In this document: one piece after another, positions 34,355 through 43,136 of the stretch
How positions within the stretch are numbered: position 1 is the stretch's first letter
Layout: each line of letters begins with the position of its first letter
Position numbers and translations under genes: made by a program
DNA from: VRUE01 sp963716245
GTDB taxonomy: Bacteria; Actinomycetota; Thermoleophilia; Solirubrobacterales; 70-9
DNA: 64,000 nt
Assembly (NCBI GenBank): GCA_963716245.1
Contig: OY970300.1
Location: 1,426,001-1,490,000, forward strand
Direction of reading: 5' to 3'
Notes under the pieces: model-generated
What the model was told of the DNA's origin: nothing
What the model saw: only the letters and a program-made list of their open reading frames with translations
Databases searched by the model: none

Positions 34355-35200
34355 ACGCCCGGCCCGGTCGGCTCCCCGCTTGCTCCAGTAGCGGTCGAGG
34401 CCGCGCCACTGGTACTCGGGCGGGACGGCCTGAAGCAGCCTGGTGGCCTCCTGCTCGCTGTCGGCGCGCTCGGCGACGAGCCGGCGGTGCCGCGCCTCGT
34501 AGTCAGCCTCGGACAGCTCACGGGCCAGATCGGCCTCCTCGCGCAGGCGCTCGCGCACCGTGGCGAGGTGCTCGCCCGGCTCCTCGACCGCCCCGAAGTG
34601 GGTCAGCGCCAGCCGCTCGGGTGCCCAGCCTTCGACGATTCCGATCGAGTCGAGCCAGGTCTCGACGTCGATGTCGGGCGGGGGAGTGGGGGGCACGACC
34701 AGGTTCGCCCCCGGGATGGCGACCGCGGCGACGTCGCCGACGAACGCCGTGCCGCTCTCCTCGTGCAGGTAGCAGACGTGGTGCGAGGCATGGCCCGGCG
34801 TGTAGGCGACGCGCATCCCGAGGACCCGCTCGCCGCCCGACAGCGCCCTGACGTTCTCCTCCGGCACCGGGACGATCTCGCCCCAGAGCGTCTCCATCGC
34901 GTTCCCGTAGAGCCGCTCGGCGCTGGCCAGCAGCCGCGAGGGGTCGACCAGGTGCGGCGCCCCCCGCTCGTGCACGTAGACCTCGACCTCGGGCCAGCGC
35001 CGCACCAGCGCGCCGGTTGCCGCGGCGTGGTCGAGGTGGATGTGGGTGAGCAGGATCGCGTGCGGCGCCTCTTCGCCCCCCAGGGCGGCGAGCAACGCGT
35101 CCATCGACGACTGCGGGCCGGGATCGACCAGCGCCTCGCCGACCTGCCAGCAGCCGATCACTTCTGGCCGACCCAGGTGCATGACATCTATGACGCGCAC
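34352..35200 (-). CDS. Metallo-beta-lactamase fold hydrolase
   Basis: 282 residues from GTG 35200 (ATG 35182 is an alternative). The binuclear metal motif LTHIHLDHAAATG, a later His in YTPGHASHHVCYL, the Asp in FVGDVAAVAI and the His in LALTHFGAV complete the hydrolase site. A helical C-terminal region follows, as in glyoxalase II-like enzymes that act on thioesters or lactones. The substrate is unknown. It lies 20 nt after the SDR stop on the same strand, so the two are probably one unit. Confidence 0.85.
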   Translation of the reverse strand: MRVIDVMHLGRPEVIGCWQVGEALVDPGPQSSMDALLAALGGEEAPHAILLTHIHLDHAAATGALVRRWPEVEVYVHERGAPHLVDPSRLLASAERLYGNAMETLWGEIVPVPEENVRALSGGERVLGMRVAYTPGHASHHVCYLHEESGTAFVGDVAAVAIPGANLVVPPTPPPDIDVETWLDSIGIVEGWAPERLALTHFGAVEEPGEHLATVRERLREEADLARELSEADYEARHRRLVAERADSEQEATRLLQAVPPEYQWRGLDRYWSKRGADRAGR

Positions 35201-35220
35201 CCGCGGCAGGTTATGGGAGC

Positions 35221-36216
35221 TCAAGCGATCGGCGCCGGGAAGCGGTCGTCCGCTTCCAGCGTCTGGCGGAGGCCCTCCTCCATGCCTCGCGGGGCATACC
35301 CCAGCTCCTCGCTCGCCTTCTCGTGACTCGCCCAGAAGGTGACCCCGTCCGCCGAGGAGATCAGCTCGCGCAGGTTCGGCGGCTGTCCCATCAGCTTGCC
35401 GACCAGCGGCCCGATCGGCGTCATCGCCTTGATCAGCGGGGTGGGGAGGGCGCGCTTCGGCGCTTTGCGGCCGGTCAGCCCGGCGACCGCGTCGATCGCC
35501 TCGCGCATCGTCGTCACCGGCCCGCTGAGCACGTATGCCTCGCCGGGGCGGCCCCGGTCGAGCGCGAGCAGGATGCCGGCGGCGACGTCCTCGACGTGGC
35601 TGAGGCAGATGCCGAGGCCGGGGAAGGGGATCAGCGGCAGCTTGCCCGACAGGAACTGCTCGAGCAGGTCGGCGACCTGCGAGGTGTCGCCGGGGCCATA
35701 GACCCCGCCCGGCTGGACGATCATGCAGGGCAGGCCCTCCTCGGCGGCCATCCGCTTCGCGATCCGGTGCGCCTCGAGCTTGGTCTCCTCGTAGTAGGAG
35801 GTGAACTCCTTGCCGGGGTGCTCGTAGGTCTCGTCGACGACCCTGTGGCGGGTGTTGCCGAAGGCGCCGACGGTCGAGACGTAGACGACCTTGGGGACTC
35901 CGGCCTCCAGGGCAGCGCGCAGGACGCGCTCCGTGCCGGCGACGTTCGCCTCGTGCATCGCGGGGCGCTGCGCGGCTGGGATGCCGACCTCGTACATCGC
36001 GGCGGCGTGGACGACCGCGTCGCAGCCCTCCATGCCCCGCCGGATCGCCGCCTCGTCGCCGAGGTCGCCGCTGACCGTCTCGCAGCCCAGCGCCGAGAGC
36101 GCCGTCGCCTTGCCGGGGCTGCGGACCAGGCACGTGACCCGGTCGCCGCGCTCGCGCAGCTGGCGCGCCACCTCGCCGCCGATGAAGCCGGTTCCTCCCG
36201 TCAGGAATACCTTCAC
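35221..36216 (-). CDS. Extended SDR, NAD-dependent epimerase/dehydratase family
   Basis: 331 residues from GTG 36216. N-terminal GGTGFIGGEVARQL nucleotide-binding motif, DLGD, VVHAAAMYEVG, and an active-site region YVSTVGAFG followed by YYEETKLEAHRIA, where the YxxxK proton relay appears as Y-E-E-T-K. Close to the dihydroflavonol-4-reductase-like branch that acts on sugar, steroid or polyketide substrates; the substrate is not deducible. Leaderless start likely (TAGGCT 10 nt before). Confidence 0.87.
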   Translation of the reverse strand: MKVFLTGGTGFIGGEVARQLRERGDRVTCLVRSPGKATALSALGCETVSGDLGDEAAIRRGMEGCDAVVHAAAMYEVGIPAAQRPAMHEANVAGTERVLRAALEAGVPKVVYVSTVGAFGNTRHRVVDETYEHPGKEFTSYYEETKLEAHRIAKRMAAEEGLPCMIVQPGGVYGPGDTSQVADLLEQFLSGKLPLIPFPGLGICLSHVEDVAAGILLALDRGRPGEAYVLSGPVTTMREAIDAVAGLTGRKAPKRALPTPLIKAMTPIGPLVGKLMGQPPNLRELISSADGVTFWASHEKASEELGYAPRGMEEGLRQTLEADDRFPAPIA

Positions 36217-36226
36217 TGGACCGGAC

Positions 36227-36232
36227 AGCCTA
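36227..36232 (-). promoter_or_regulatory. -10 hexamer TAGGCT for the SDR gene
   Basis: TAGGCT on the minus strand ends 10 nt before the GTG at 36216. It is divergent from the hflX promoter 25 nt away. Confidence 0.45.
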
Positions 36233-36256
36233 TCCCCTGGGCGGCCGGGCGAGCCC

Positions 36257-36262
36257 TACAAT
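36257..36262 (+). promoter_or_regulatory. -10 hexamer TACAAT for hflX, leaderless start
   Basis: TACAAT ends 8 nt before the GTG start at 36271 with no ribosome-binding site. Confidence 0.5.
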
Positions 36263-36270
36263 CGAGCCGA

Positions 36271-37596
36271 GTGGATCGATCGAGAAACGGACACGGCGCG
36301 GAGGGCCGCGACGGCGCCGACGGCGCCGGTGTCTCGAACCGCCGCGCCCGCCAGCGCGCGCTCGCGATCGGCATCGACACGGGCCGCGGCGAGGGTGAGC
36401 CGCTCGCCGAGCTGAAGGAGCTGCTGCGCACGGCGGGCGTGGCGACGGCCGGCGAGATGCTGCAGCAGCGCTCGGCGCCCGATCCGGACCGCTACTTCGG
36501 CCGCGGCAAGCTGGCCGACCTGAAGGCCGAGATCGCCCGCCGCGGGGCGAACCTGGTCGCCTGCGACGACGAGCTGGCACCGCGCCAGGAGCGCAACCTG
36601 GAGGCGGCGCTCGGCGTGCCGGTGATCGACCGCACCGCCGTGATTCTCGACATCTTCGCCGACCACGCCCACTCGGCCGAGGGCAAGCTGCAGGTCGAGC
36701 TGGCCCAGCTCGAATACAACATGGCCCGCATGCGGGGCCTCTGGACCCACTTGGAGCGGCTCGGCGCCGGCCGCATGGACGGCGGCATCGGGACCAGGGG
36801 GCCGGGCGAGACCCAGATCGAGACCGACCGCCGCCTCGCCCGCAACCGGATCGCCGCCCTGCGGCGGCGGCTGGAGCGGCTCGAACGCAACCGCGGCACG
36901 ATGCGGGCGCGCCGCGAGCGCTCCTCGCTGCCCCGCGTCGCCCTCGCCGGCTACACGAACGCGGGCAAGTCGACCCTGCTGAACGCGCTCACGGGGGCGG
37001 AGGTCGGCGTCGGCGGCCGGCTGTTCCACACCCTCGACCCGACCACGCGCAGCTTCGAGCTGTCGGGCCGCGACTACCTGCTGACCGACACGGTCGGCTT
37101 CATCGAGAAGCTGCCCCACCAGCTGGTCGAGGCCTTCAAGGCGACGCTCGAGGAGACCGTCCTCGCCGACCTGATCCTGCAGGTGGTCGACGCCGCCGCA
37201 CCCGAGGAGCGGCGAGCGGCCGACCTCGCCGCGGTCGAGTCGGTCCTGGAGGAGATCGGCGCGGGCGACAAGCCGCGGCTGCTCGTCCTCAACAAGGCCG
37301 ACCTGCTCGGCGACGAGGAGCGCGACGAGGCGCTGCTGCGCCATCCCGACGCGGTCCTGATCTCGGCCCTGGGCAACGAGGGCATCGAGCGCCTGCGCGA
37401 GCGGATCGAGGCGGCCTTCGAGGACACCTTCGCCGAGGTCGACCTGCTCGTCCCCTACAGCGAGGGGGCTCGCCTGCACGAGCTGCACGAGCTCGCCGGC
37501 GACCTCGAACGGACCGAGCGCGACGACGGCGTGCTCGTCCACGCCAAGGTCCCGGTCGCGGAGCTGCACCGCTTCGACGACCTCGCGGTCGCTTAG
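36271..37596 (+). CDS. hflX: Ribosome-associated GTPase HflX
   Basis: 441 residues from GTG 36271. The N-terminal HflX domain (YFGRGKLADLKAEIARRGAN, DRTAVILDIFADHA, AQLEYNMARMRG), a glycine-rich GIGTRGPGETQIETDRR linker, and the GTPase domain with G1 GYTNAGKST (near 231), G3 DTVGFIEKLP, G4 NKAD and G5 SAL. HflX splits stalled ribosomes under stress. Its TAG stop doubles as the start of the dut -10 hexamer. Confidence 0.95.
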   Translation: MDRSRNGHGAEGRDGADGAGVSNRRARQRALAIGIDTGRGEGEPLAELKELLRTAGVATAGEMLQQRSAPDPDRYFGRGKLADLKAEIARRGANLVACDDELAPRQERNLEAALGVPVIDRTAVILDIFADHAHSAEGKLQVELAQLEYNMARMRGLWTHLERLGAGRMDGGIGTRGPGETQIETDRRLARNRIAALRRRLERLERNRGTMRARRERSSLPRVALAGYTNAGKSTLLNALTGAEVGVGGRLFHTLDPTTRSFELSGRDYLLTDTVGFIEKLPHQLVEAFKATLEETVLADLILQVVDAAAPEERRAADLAAVESVLEEIGAGDKPRLLVLNKADLLGDEERDEALLRHPDAVLISALGNEGIERLRERIEAAFEDTFAEVDLLVPYSEGARLHELHELAGDLERTERDDGVLVHAKVPVAELHRFDDLAVA

Positions 37597-37599
37597 GGT
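37594..37599 (+). promoter_or_regulatory. -10 hexamer TAGGGT for dut, overlapping the hflX stop
   Basis: TAGGGT ends 9 nt before the dut ATG at 37609; TAG is the hflX stop. Confidence 0.4.
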
Positions 37600-37608
37600 T
37601 CCGCCCCC

Positions 37609-38040
37609 ATGGAGCTCCGTGTCGCCAAGCTGAACGACCGCGCCGTCCTGCCTACGCGGGCGCACGAGGGGGACGCCGGGCTCGACCTGTACGCGTGCGA
37701 GCCGGCGCACATCGGGCCGGGGGAGCGCTGGAGCGTTCGCACGGGCGTCGGCGTCGAGATCCCCGAGGGGCACGCGGGCCTGGTGCTGCCGCGGTCCGGC
37801 CTCGCCCGCGACCACGGCATCGCCCTGGTCAACGCTCCCGGCCTGATCGACTCCGGCTACCGCGGGGAGCTCCAGGTCCTCCTGCTCAACACGGACCCCG
37901 CCGAGACCTTCCGGGTCGAACCGGGCGACAGGATCGCCCAGCTCGTCGTCGCTCCGATCGCGACGCCGGAGCCGGTCGAGGTGGACGCGCTCGCCGAGTC
38001 CGCCCGGTCGACCGGCGGCTTCGGCTCCAGCGGCCGCTAG
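37609..38040 (+). CDS. dut: Deoxyuridine 5'-triphosphate nucleotidohydrolase
   Basis: 143 residues, homotrimeric dUTPase. Motifs: HEGDAGLDLYA (1), PRSGLARDHGI (2), GLIDSGYRGELQ (3, with the catalytic Asp), GDRIAQLVV (4) and the glycine-rich STGGFGSSGR tail (5). It removes dUTP and makes dUMP for thymidylate. It is convergent with the RTX-like gene 9 nt away. Confidence 0.97.
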   Translation: MELRVAKLNDRAVLPTRAHEGDAGLDLYACEPAHIGPGERWSVRTGVGVEIPEGHAGLVLPRSGLARDHGIALVNAPGLIDSGYRGELQVLLLNTDPAETFRVEPGDRIAQLVVAPIATPEPVEVDALAESARSTGGFGSSGR

Positions 38041-38049
38041 CGGCGCCGC

Positions 38050-40212
38050 TCAGCGAAGGCGGACTGCGAACCGGACGACGGCCGGCGAGCGGTCGCGGTT
38101 GCCGGCGGCGTCGATCGCGAAGACGCGGAAGGCGTGCCGTCCCGGCCCGACGAGGTAGGCGCGCGGCGAGCGGCACGGCGCGACCGGCCGGCGGTCGAGC
38201 TTGCAGCGGAAGCGGACGTCGCGCTCGTCGGCGCGGAAGGCGAAGGCGACACGGCGCCGCGGCCCGGCGGCGAAGAGCAGCGGGGTCGGGCGGTGCACGA
38301 TCCGGGTGCCGGGCGGGTCGCGATCTGGCGGTGGCGGCGGCGGGGGAGGGGGCGGCGGGTTCTGATCGTCCGTCCGTTCCGTCGTCGTGCCGCCGTCGGG
38401 CGGTTCGGGGGCCGGCGGCGTGTCAGGCGGTCGGAAGCTGTCCGGGTCTCGCTCGTAGATCGACTCGCATTCGATCGGCGTCGCGTCGCCGTGCTCGGGA
38501 TAGTCGACCTGGGCCGTGTCAAAGCCCGCGCCGCAGTCGATGATCGGATCGGCGTCGCCGGAGTTGGCGAGGATCGAGTCGTCGCCCGCGGCGGCGCGGT
38601 AGGTGTCGGCACCGGGGCGGCCGAGCAGCTGGTTCGAGAGCGAGTCGCCGACCAGCACGTCGGCGAGGCTCGTCCCCTCGATGTCCTCCAGCGCCACCAG
38701 GCCCGTCAGCGGAGCGCCGCCGCAGTCAGGCTGCCCGCCCGGGCCGACCAGGCCGGCGCTCTGCGTCGCCATGTCGATCGAGACGGCGGAGCCGAAGTTC
38801 GCCCAATTGGCGTTGTCGCGTTCCGGACCGCCGTCGAGGCTGTCGCCCTCGCAGACCGCATTGGAGACGAACAGGTCCTCGCCGGCGCCGGCGTGGAGCT
38901 CGTCGCCTCCTTCGTTGTTGGGCAAGGCGTCATCGCCCGCACCGGCAGCGGAGAAGTCGGCGCCCGGACCGTCTACCAGCGCGTCCTCGGTCGGATCGCC
39001 GGCCAGGTTGTCGTTGCCCGGCCCGCCGAGCAGTACGAGCGAGGTCGGCAGCGGCAGGCCCTCCGCTGAGAGCACGTCGTTGCCGGCGAGTCCGGCCAGC
39101 ATCAGCGAGTCGGGCTCCGATGGAAGCAGGCAGACGACTTTGCCCGCGACCGGCGCGCCGCAGCCTTCGTCGGCGGTGGGATCGGTGTCAAAGGCGCCCA
39201 CCGAGCCCGCCAGCAGCTCGAACGTCACGCGTGGGGTGGGGGAGGGCGAGTAGCTGGCCGCGACCCGGTCGGTGCCGGTGCTGCCGGCCAGGTAGAGCGC
39301 CGGCGGCCCGACGCCGGTCGGCGCCATCAGGCCGACCGCGATGTCGGTCGGATCGCGAGGGTCGACGGTGTTGCCGCTGCCCTCGCAGTCGATCGTCGCG
39401 CCGGTTCCCGAGCAGCTGTCTCCCTCGGCTCCGCCGTGCAGCTGGTCGGCGCCGCCTTCGCCGACGATCACGTCGGCGCCGCCACCGCCGTAGATCGTCT
39501 CCGCGTCCGGGCTCCCGACGATGAAGTCGGGGAACGCGGTGCCGATCACGGTCTCGAAGTCCTCGCCCTCCAGGTTGAGGTCCACGCCGCCGCCGGCCGG
39601 CGCGAGCCCGTTGTTGGCGAAGCCGTTGCCGTCGCCGGCGCCGGGGTCGAAGAGGTCGACGAAGACGCCGCGCCCTTCGGCGGTGTCCGGGAAGCCCGCG
39701 TGGTTCGGCTCATCGTTGGTGAAGCCGGGCGTCGCCCCGGTTGCGTAGCTCAGCACGTCGGTCTCGCCGCTCGGCCCGCTCTCGAAGATCGCGTCGATCG
39801 TCGCGTCGCCGCGGACGACGTCGCCGCCGCCTTCGCCGTCGAGCGAATCGGCGCCGAAGCCGCCCGAGAGCCGGTCCCCCTCGGGGCCGCCGCGCAGGCG
39901 GTCGTCGCCGATCCCGCCGTAGAGCCGGTCCGCTCCCGGGCCGCCGAAGAGGCTGTCGTTGCCGCGGCCGCCGTAGAGGACGTCGTCCCCGCCTTCGCCG
40001 AGGACTGCGGTGATGCCGCGCGGGGCGCGGATCATGTCGGCGCAGGGCGTGCCGACGATTTCACTGCCTTTCGTTTCCGGCCCTTCCTCGCAGGTCGGAG
40101 CGCCCGCTGCGGGAGCAACGGCGATCAGGCTGACGACCAGGAAGGCCGCCGCGAAGGCTGTAAGGACCCGCCCCACCATTCGTCCGCTACCCGAAACCCG
40201 TCGTTTATCCAC
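38050..40212 (-). CDS. Secreted RTX-like calcium-binding repeat protein
   Basis: 720 residues from GTG 40212, which overlaps the gatD stop; ATG 40179 is an alternative and would sit right at the signal peptide (VGRVLTAFAAAFLVVSLIAV). Nonapeptide glycine/aspartate repeats follow (GGRGNDSLFGGPGADRLYGG, about 75-130, and more near 240-265 and 390-430), the calcium beta-roll signature. Then a Pro-rich linker of eleven prolines and a C-terminal Ig-like domain (about 630-720, ending FAVRLR). It is exported and probably on the cell surface. No toxin acylation or type I export genes are near. Confidence 0.85.
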   Translation of the reverse strand: MDKRRVSGSGRMVGRVLTAFAAAFLVVSLIAVAPAAGAPTCEEGPETKGSEIVGTPCADMIRAPRGITAVLGEGGDDVLYGGRGNDSLFGGPGADRLYGGIGDDRLRGGPEGDRLSGGFGADSLDGEGGGDVVRGDATIDAIFESGPSGETDVLSYATGATPGFTNDEPNHAGFPDTAEGRGVFVDLFDPGAGDGNGFANNGLAPAGGGVDLNLEGEDFETVIGTAFPDFIVGSPDAETIYGGGGADVIVGEGGADQLHGGAEGDSCSGTGATIDCEGSGNTVDPRDPTDIAVGLMAPTGVGPPALYLAGSTGTDRVAASYSPSPTPRVTFELLAGSVGAFDTDPTADEGCGAPVAGKVVCLLPSEPDSLMLAGLAGNDVLSAEGLPLPTSLVLLGGPGNDNLAGDPTEDALVDGPGADFSAAGAGDDALPNNEGGDELHAGAGEDLFVSNAVCEGDSLDGGPERDNANWANFGSAVSIDMATQSAGLVGPGGQPDCGGAPLTGLVALEDIEGTSLADVLVGDSLSNQLLGRPGADTYRAAAGDDSILANSGDADPIIDCGAGFDTAQVDYPEHGDATPIECESIYERDPDSFRPPDTPPAPEPPDGGTTTERTDDQNPPPPPPPPPPPDRDPPGTRIVHRPTPLLFAAGPRRRVAFAFRADERDVRFRCKLDRRPVAPCRSPRAYLVGPGRHAFRVFAIDAAGNRDRSPAVVRFAVRLR

Positions 40213-40942
40213 CCAGAGCGGCGGCGCGGGCGCAATCCTGGGCGGCCAGCTCGATCCGGTCGTCGAGCGGCTCGAGCTCGGGGCGCGACCCGTAGCGTCG
40301 CTCCAGCGCCAGGGCGATCAGGCGGTCGGCCAGCCAGGCGTTCTTCGGCAGCAGCGGGCCGTGCAGGTAGGTCCCGATCATGTTCGCCCTGCGGACGCCC
40401 TCGAGCCCGTCTCGGCCGTTGTTGCCGAAGCCGCTGAGCACGCGCCCTAGCGGCCGGGCGTCGTCGCCGAGGTGGGTGCGGCCGCCATGGTTCTCGAAGC
40501 CGGCGATCGTCCGCGGGCCGTCGCCGAGGTCGGCCTCGATCGCGACGTTGCCGATCAGCCGCTCGCCGGGCTCGCGCACCGTCTCCAGGTCGGCCAGCCC
40601 GAGCCCGGGCAGGCGCTCCTCGCCGAGCTGGTAGCTGTGGCCGAGCAGCTGGTAGCCGCCGCAGACCGCCAGTAGCACCGCCCCGTCGTCCACCGCTGCG
40701 CCCAGCGCCTCGCGCTTGCTGTCGACCATGTCGGCGGCCACCATCCGCTGGTCGCGGTCCTGCCCGCCGCCCAGGTAGAGCAGGTCGTGCGCGCCGGGAT
40801 CGAAGCCCTCGCCCGGACCGGCGGCCGAGTAGGCGAAGCCGATCCCGCGCCACTCGCAGCGCCGCCGCAGGAAGACGATGTTGCCGCGGTCGGCGTAGAT
40901 GTTCATCTGCTCGGGGTACAGGGCGAGCACGCGCAACTCCAT
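40205..40942 (-). CDS. gatD: Lipid II isoglutaminyl synthase, glutaminase subunit
   Basis: 245 residues from ATG 40942. A class I glutamine amidotransferase fold of the CobB/CobQ-like type: LALYPEQMNIYADRGNIVFL opening, nucleophile Cys in VLLAVCGGYQLLG (near 94) and the catalytic His in IGTYLHGPLLPKN (near 195). It feeds ammonia to MurT to amidate the D-Glu of lipid II. The ATG overlaps the preceding methyltransferase stop, and the TAA overlaps the RTX-like start. A methyltransferase gene separates it from murT. Confidence 0.93.
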   Translation of the reverse strand: MELRVLALYPEQMNIYADRGNIVFLRRRCEWRGIGFAYSAAGPGEGFDPGAHDLLYLGGGQDRDQRMVAADMVDSKREALGAAVDDGAVLLAVCGGYQLLGHSYQLGEERLPGLGLADLETVREPGERLIGNVAIEADLGDGPRTIAGFENHGGRTHLGDDARPLGRVLSGFGNNGRDGLEGVRRANMIGTYLHGPLLPKNAWLADRLIALALERRYGSRPELEPLDDRIELAAQDCARAAALGG

Positions 40943-41742
40943 CAGCCGCCTCCCCGTTCGACCAGGACCACGGTCGAGCCGACATGCTCGTCGGTCGCCG
41001 GGATCTCGCGCCTGCCGGCGGGCAGCAGCCCCGCCTCGCGGGCCTCGCGTTCGAGCGTCGCGGCGTCGAGCGCCTGGAGGCGGATGACGTTCTCCTCCTC
41101 GCTCAGCTCGCCGGAGGGGGAGACGATCTGGCGCAGCCGGCGGACGACGATCTCGCCTTCGGCGAGGCGCGCATCGAGCGGCAGGCTCGAGTAGATCCAG
41201 CCGTCGATCTCGCGTGCGTCCGGAAGGGGCGGGGGCGAGTCGACCGGCTCCGGCATCGACTCCACGATCGCAAACGCCGCGAGCGCACCCGGCGCCAGAG
41301 ATGCCGCCACGCAGCTCAGGCAGGCGCGCCGGTCCGCCTCGCTCGCGAGCAGCTGGATCAGCTGCATCGGCGCCAGGACAAGGCCGAACTCGCGCCCAAG
41401 GTCGAACGCCCGCGCATCGCCCCGCTCGGCCAGAGGCAGGTCCTCGATCAGCGCCGCGTCGACGTCGAGGCCGAGCACGTCGTGCCCGCGCCGCGCCAGG
41501 TGCAGCGCGACCCGCCCCGTCCCGCAGCCGAGGTCCAGCACTGGTCCAGCGATTTCCTCTGCCAGCGCCTCCCAAACCACAAGATCAGCCGCATACGCCC
41601 CGCACTCCAGCTCATGCCAGACGACGGCATCTCGGGTGGGTGGCGTGGGGGAAGGGGGGGTCGAGGACGCCCCCGCCCGCAGCACCCCCCCTTCCCCCAC
41701 GACAGGACCCGCCCGCCGGATGCCTTCGTCCCGCGCGCTCAT
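40942..41742 (-). CDS. Class I SAM-dependent methyltransferase with an in-frame palindromic insertion
   Basis: 266 residues from ATG 41742, which overlaps the murT stop (ATGA), fixing the start. Motif I VLDLGCGTGRVALHLARRG, then LGLDVDAALI and a late ELSEEENVIRLQ region. Residues about 10-36 (AGPVVGEGGVLRAGASSTPP and the following Pro/Thr) are coded by a palindromic element; removing it joins GIRR to DAVVWHELECGAYA, a normal methyltransferase lead-in. The substrate is unknown; the position between murT and gatD hints at an envelope link, which is inference. Confidence 0.85.
   Translation of the reverse strand: MSARDEGIRRAGPVVGEGGVLRAGASSTPPSPTPPTRDAVVWHELECGAYAADLVVWEALAEEIAGPVLDLGCGTGRVALHLARRGHDVLGLDVDAALIEDLPLAERGDARAFDLGREFGLVLAPMQLIQLLASEADRRACLSCVAASLAPGALAAFAIVESMPEPVDSPPPLPDAREIDGWIYSSLPLDARLAEGEIVVRRLRQIVSPSGELSEEENVIRLQALDAATLEREAREAGLLPAGRREIPATDEHVGSTVVLVERGGG
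41633..41715 (+). repeat. Palindromic insertion element, copy 3 (type 1), translated inside a methyltransferase
   Basis: Outer stem CGGGTGGGT/ACCCGCCCG, inner stem G5-AA-G7 facing C7-TT-C5 (fully paired), central loop TCGAGGACGCC. 83 nt. Read in frame by the minus-strand gene. Confidence 0.88.
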
Positions 41743-43136
41743 CGCCAGAATGCCGGGGCGAGGCTGCGCGAAGAGAGCAGCCGGTGCAGCTCCATCAGGG
41801 CGGTGTAGGTGGGCAGCGCGAAGAGCCGCCCCGGCGCCGCCGCCACCGCCGTGTCCAGGGAGTCCTCGATCGAGGACTCGACGGCGATCGACTCCTCGGG
41901 CCAGCCCGCGTACTTGAGCCGCAGCGCCATCTCCGGCGCTCGCGTCCCGGCGCAGGTCACGCGCCGGACCGCGCCGGCCAGCAGCTCGAAGTCGGCGTCC
42001 CAGATCCACGACACGTCGCGCCCGTCGGCGATCCGGTCGTTGAGCGCGATCCAGAGGTCGAGCCCGCCCTCGGCCTCCTCCAGCTTCAGCGTGCGCAGGA
42101 CCTCGTTGGCACCGGCCGGGTTCTTGATCAGCAAGATCGAGAGGGCCACGTCGCCGATCGGGATCGTCTCGACCCTGCCGAAGGCGCCGCGCGCCCCCTC
42201 CAGCGCCGCGACGATCCGCGCCGGCTCGACCCCCAGCTGCAGGCCGGCGGTCACGGCGGCGAGCGCGTTGTACACGTTGTAGAGGCCGGGCAGCGGCAGC
42301 TCCAGGCGCAGCTCGCCCGCGGGGGTGCGCACGGTCGCCGTCGAGCCGCGCATGCCGCGCAGCTCGATCCGCGTCGCCGCCACGTCGGGCTCGGGCCGGC
42401 CGGCGCCGCAGCCGGGGCACGAGTAGTGGCCGAGATGGCCGACGAAGGCGCGCTCGTAGGCGTAGGGCCTGCCGCAGCGGCGACAGTGCTTGGCGTCGAA
42501 GGCGTGCTGGAGCTCGGGCAGGGCCTGCGAGGCGTCCTCGACGCCGAAGTAGAGGACCCCCTCGCGACGCGCGCCCGCCTCGTCGCGACCGAGGTCGGCG
42601 ACGAGCGGATCGTCGGCGTTGAGCGCGAAGCGGCAGCGGCCGACCCGCTCCGCGACCGTCCCGGCCCACTCGTCGGCGAGCACCTCGATCTCCCCGTAGC
42701 GGTCGAGCTGGTCGCGGAAGAGGTTGCCGAGCACGATCAGCGAGGGATCGAGCTCGGCCACGACTTGGGGGAGCCAGGCCTCGTCCACCTCGAACAGGCC
42801 CTCGTCGCTGCGCTGCTCCAGCAGGGCCGTGGCGATCCCCCAGGTCATGTTCGAGCCGGCACGGTTATGGACCGGCGCACGGCCGTCGGCGGCGAGCACG
42901 GCCGAGAGCATCCCGGCGGTCGTCGTCTTGCCGTTGGTCGCGCTGATCAGCGTCACCTCGCCGTCCAGCCGGCCGCCGAGGCGGGCGATCGCGCCGGGCT
43001 CGAGGCGCAGGAGCAGCCGGCCGGGCAGGGTGGTGCCCCCGCCTCGCCCGCTGGCGCGGCTGGCGACCCCGGCCGCGCGCGCGAGCGCCAGCTTCGCGCC
43101 GAACAGTGCCCCCGGCGAGCGAGCGCCCGCCGTCAC
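41739..43136 (-). CDS. murT: Lipid II isoglutaminyl synthase, Mur ligase subunit
   Basis: 465 residues from GTG 43136, overlapping the lipid kinase stop (TAGTG). Mur ligase core with P-loop ISATNGKTTTAGML (near 58), VFEVDEAWLPQ-type LFEVDEAWLPQVVAEL, and a four-cysteine zinc ribbon (CRRCGRPYAY, CPGCGAG, near 218-245), then the DUF1727 C-domain. With GatD it converts D-iso-glutamate to D-iso-glutamine on lipid II using ATP. It ends with ATGA overlap to the methyltransferase. Confidence 0.95.
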   Translation of the reverse strand: MTAGARSPGALFGAKLALARAAGVASRASGRGGGTTLPGRLLLRLEPGAIARLGGRLDGEVTLISATNGKTTTAGMLSAVLAADGRAPVHNRAGSNMTWGIATALLEQRSDEGLFEVDEAWLPQVVAELDPSLIVLGNLFRDQLDRYGEIEVLADEWAGTVAERVGRCRFALNADDPLVADLGRDEAGARREGVLYFGVEDASQALPELQHAFDAKHCRRCGRPYAYERAFVGHLGHYSCPGCGAGRPEPDVAATRIELRGMRGSTATVRTPAGELRLELPLPGLYNVYNALAAVTAGLQLGVEPARIVAALEGARGAFGRVETIPIGDVALSILLIKNPAGANEVLRTLKLEEAEGGLDLWIALNDRIADGRDVSWIWDADFELLAGAVRRVTCAGTRAPEMALRLKYAGWPEESIAVESSIEDSLDTAVAAAPGRLFALPTYTALMELHRLLSSRSLAPAFWR

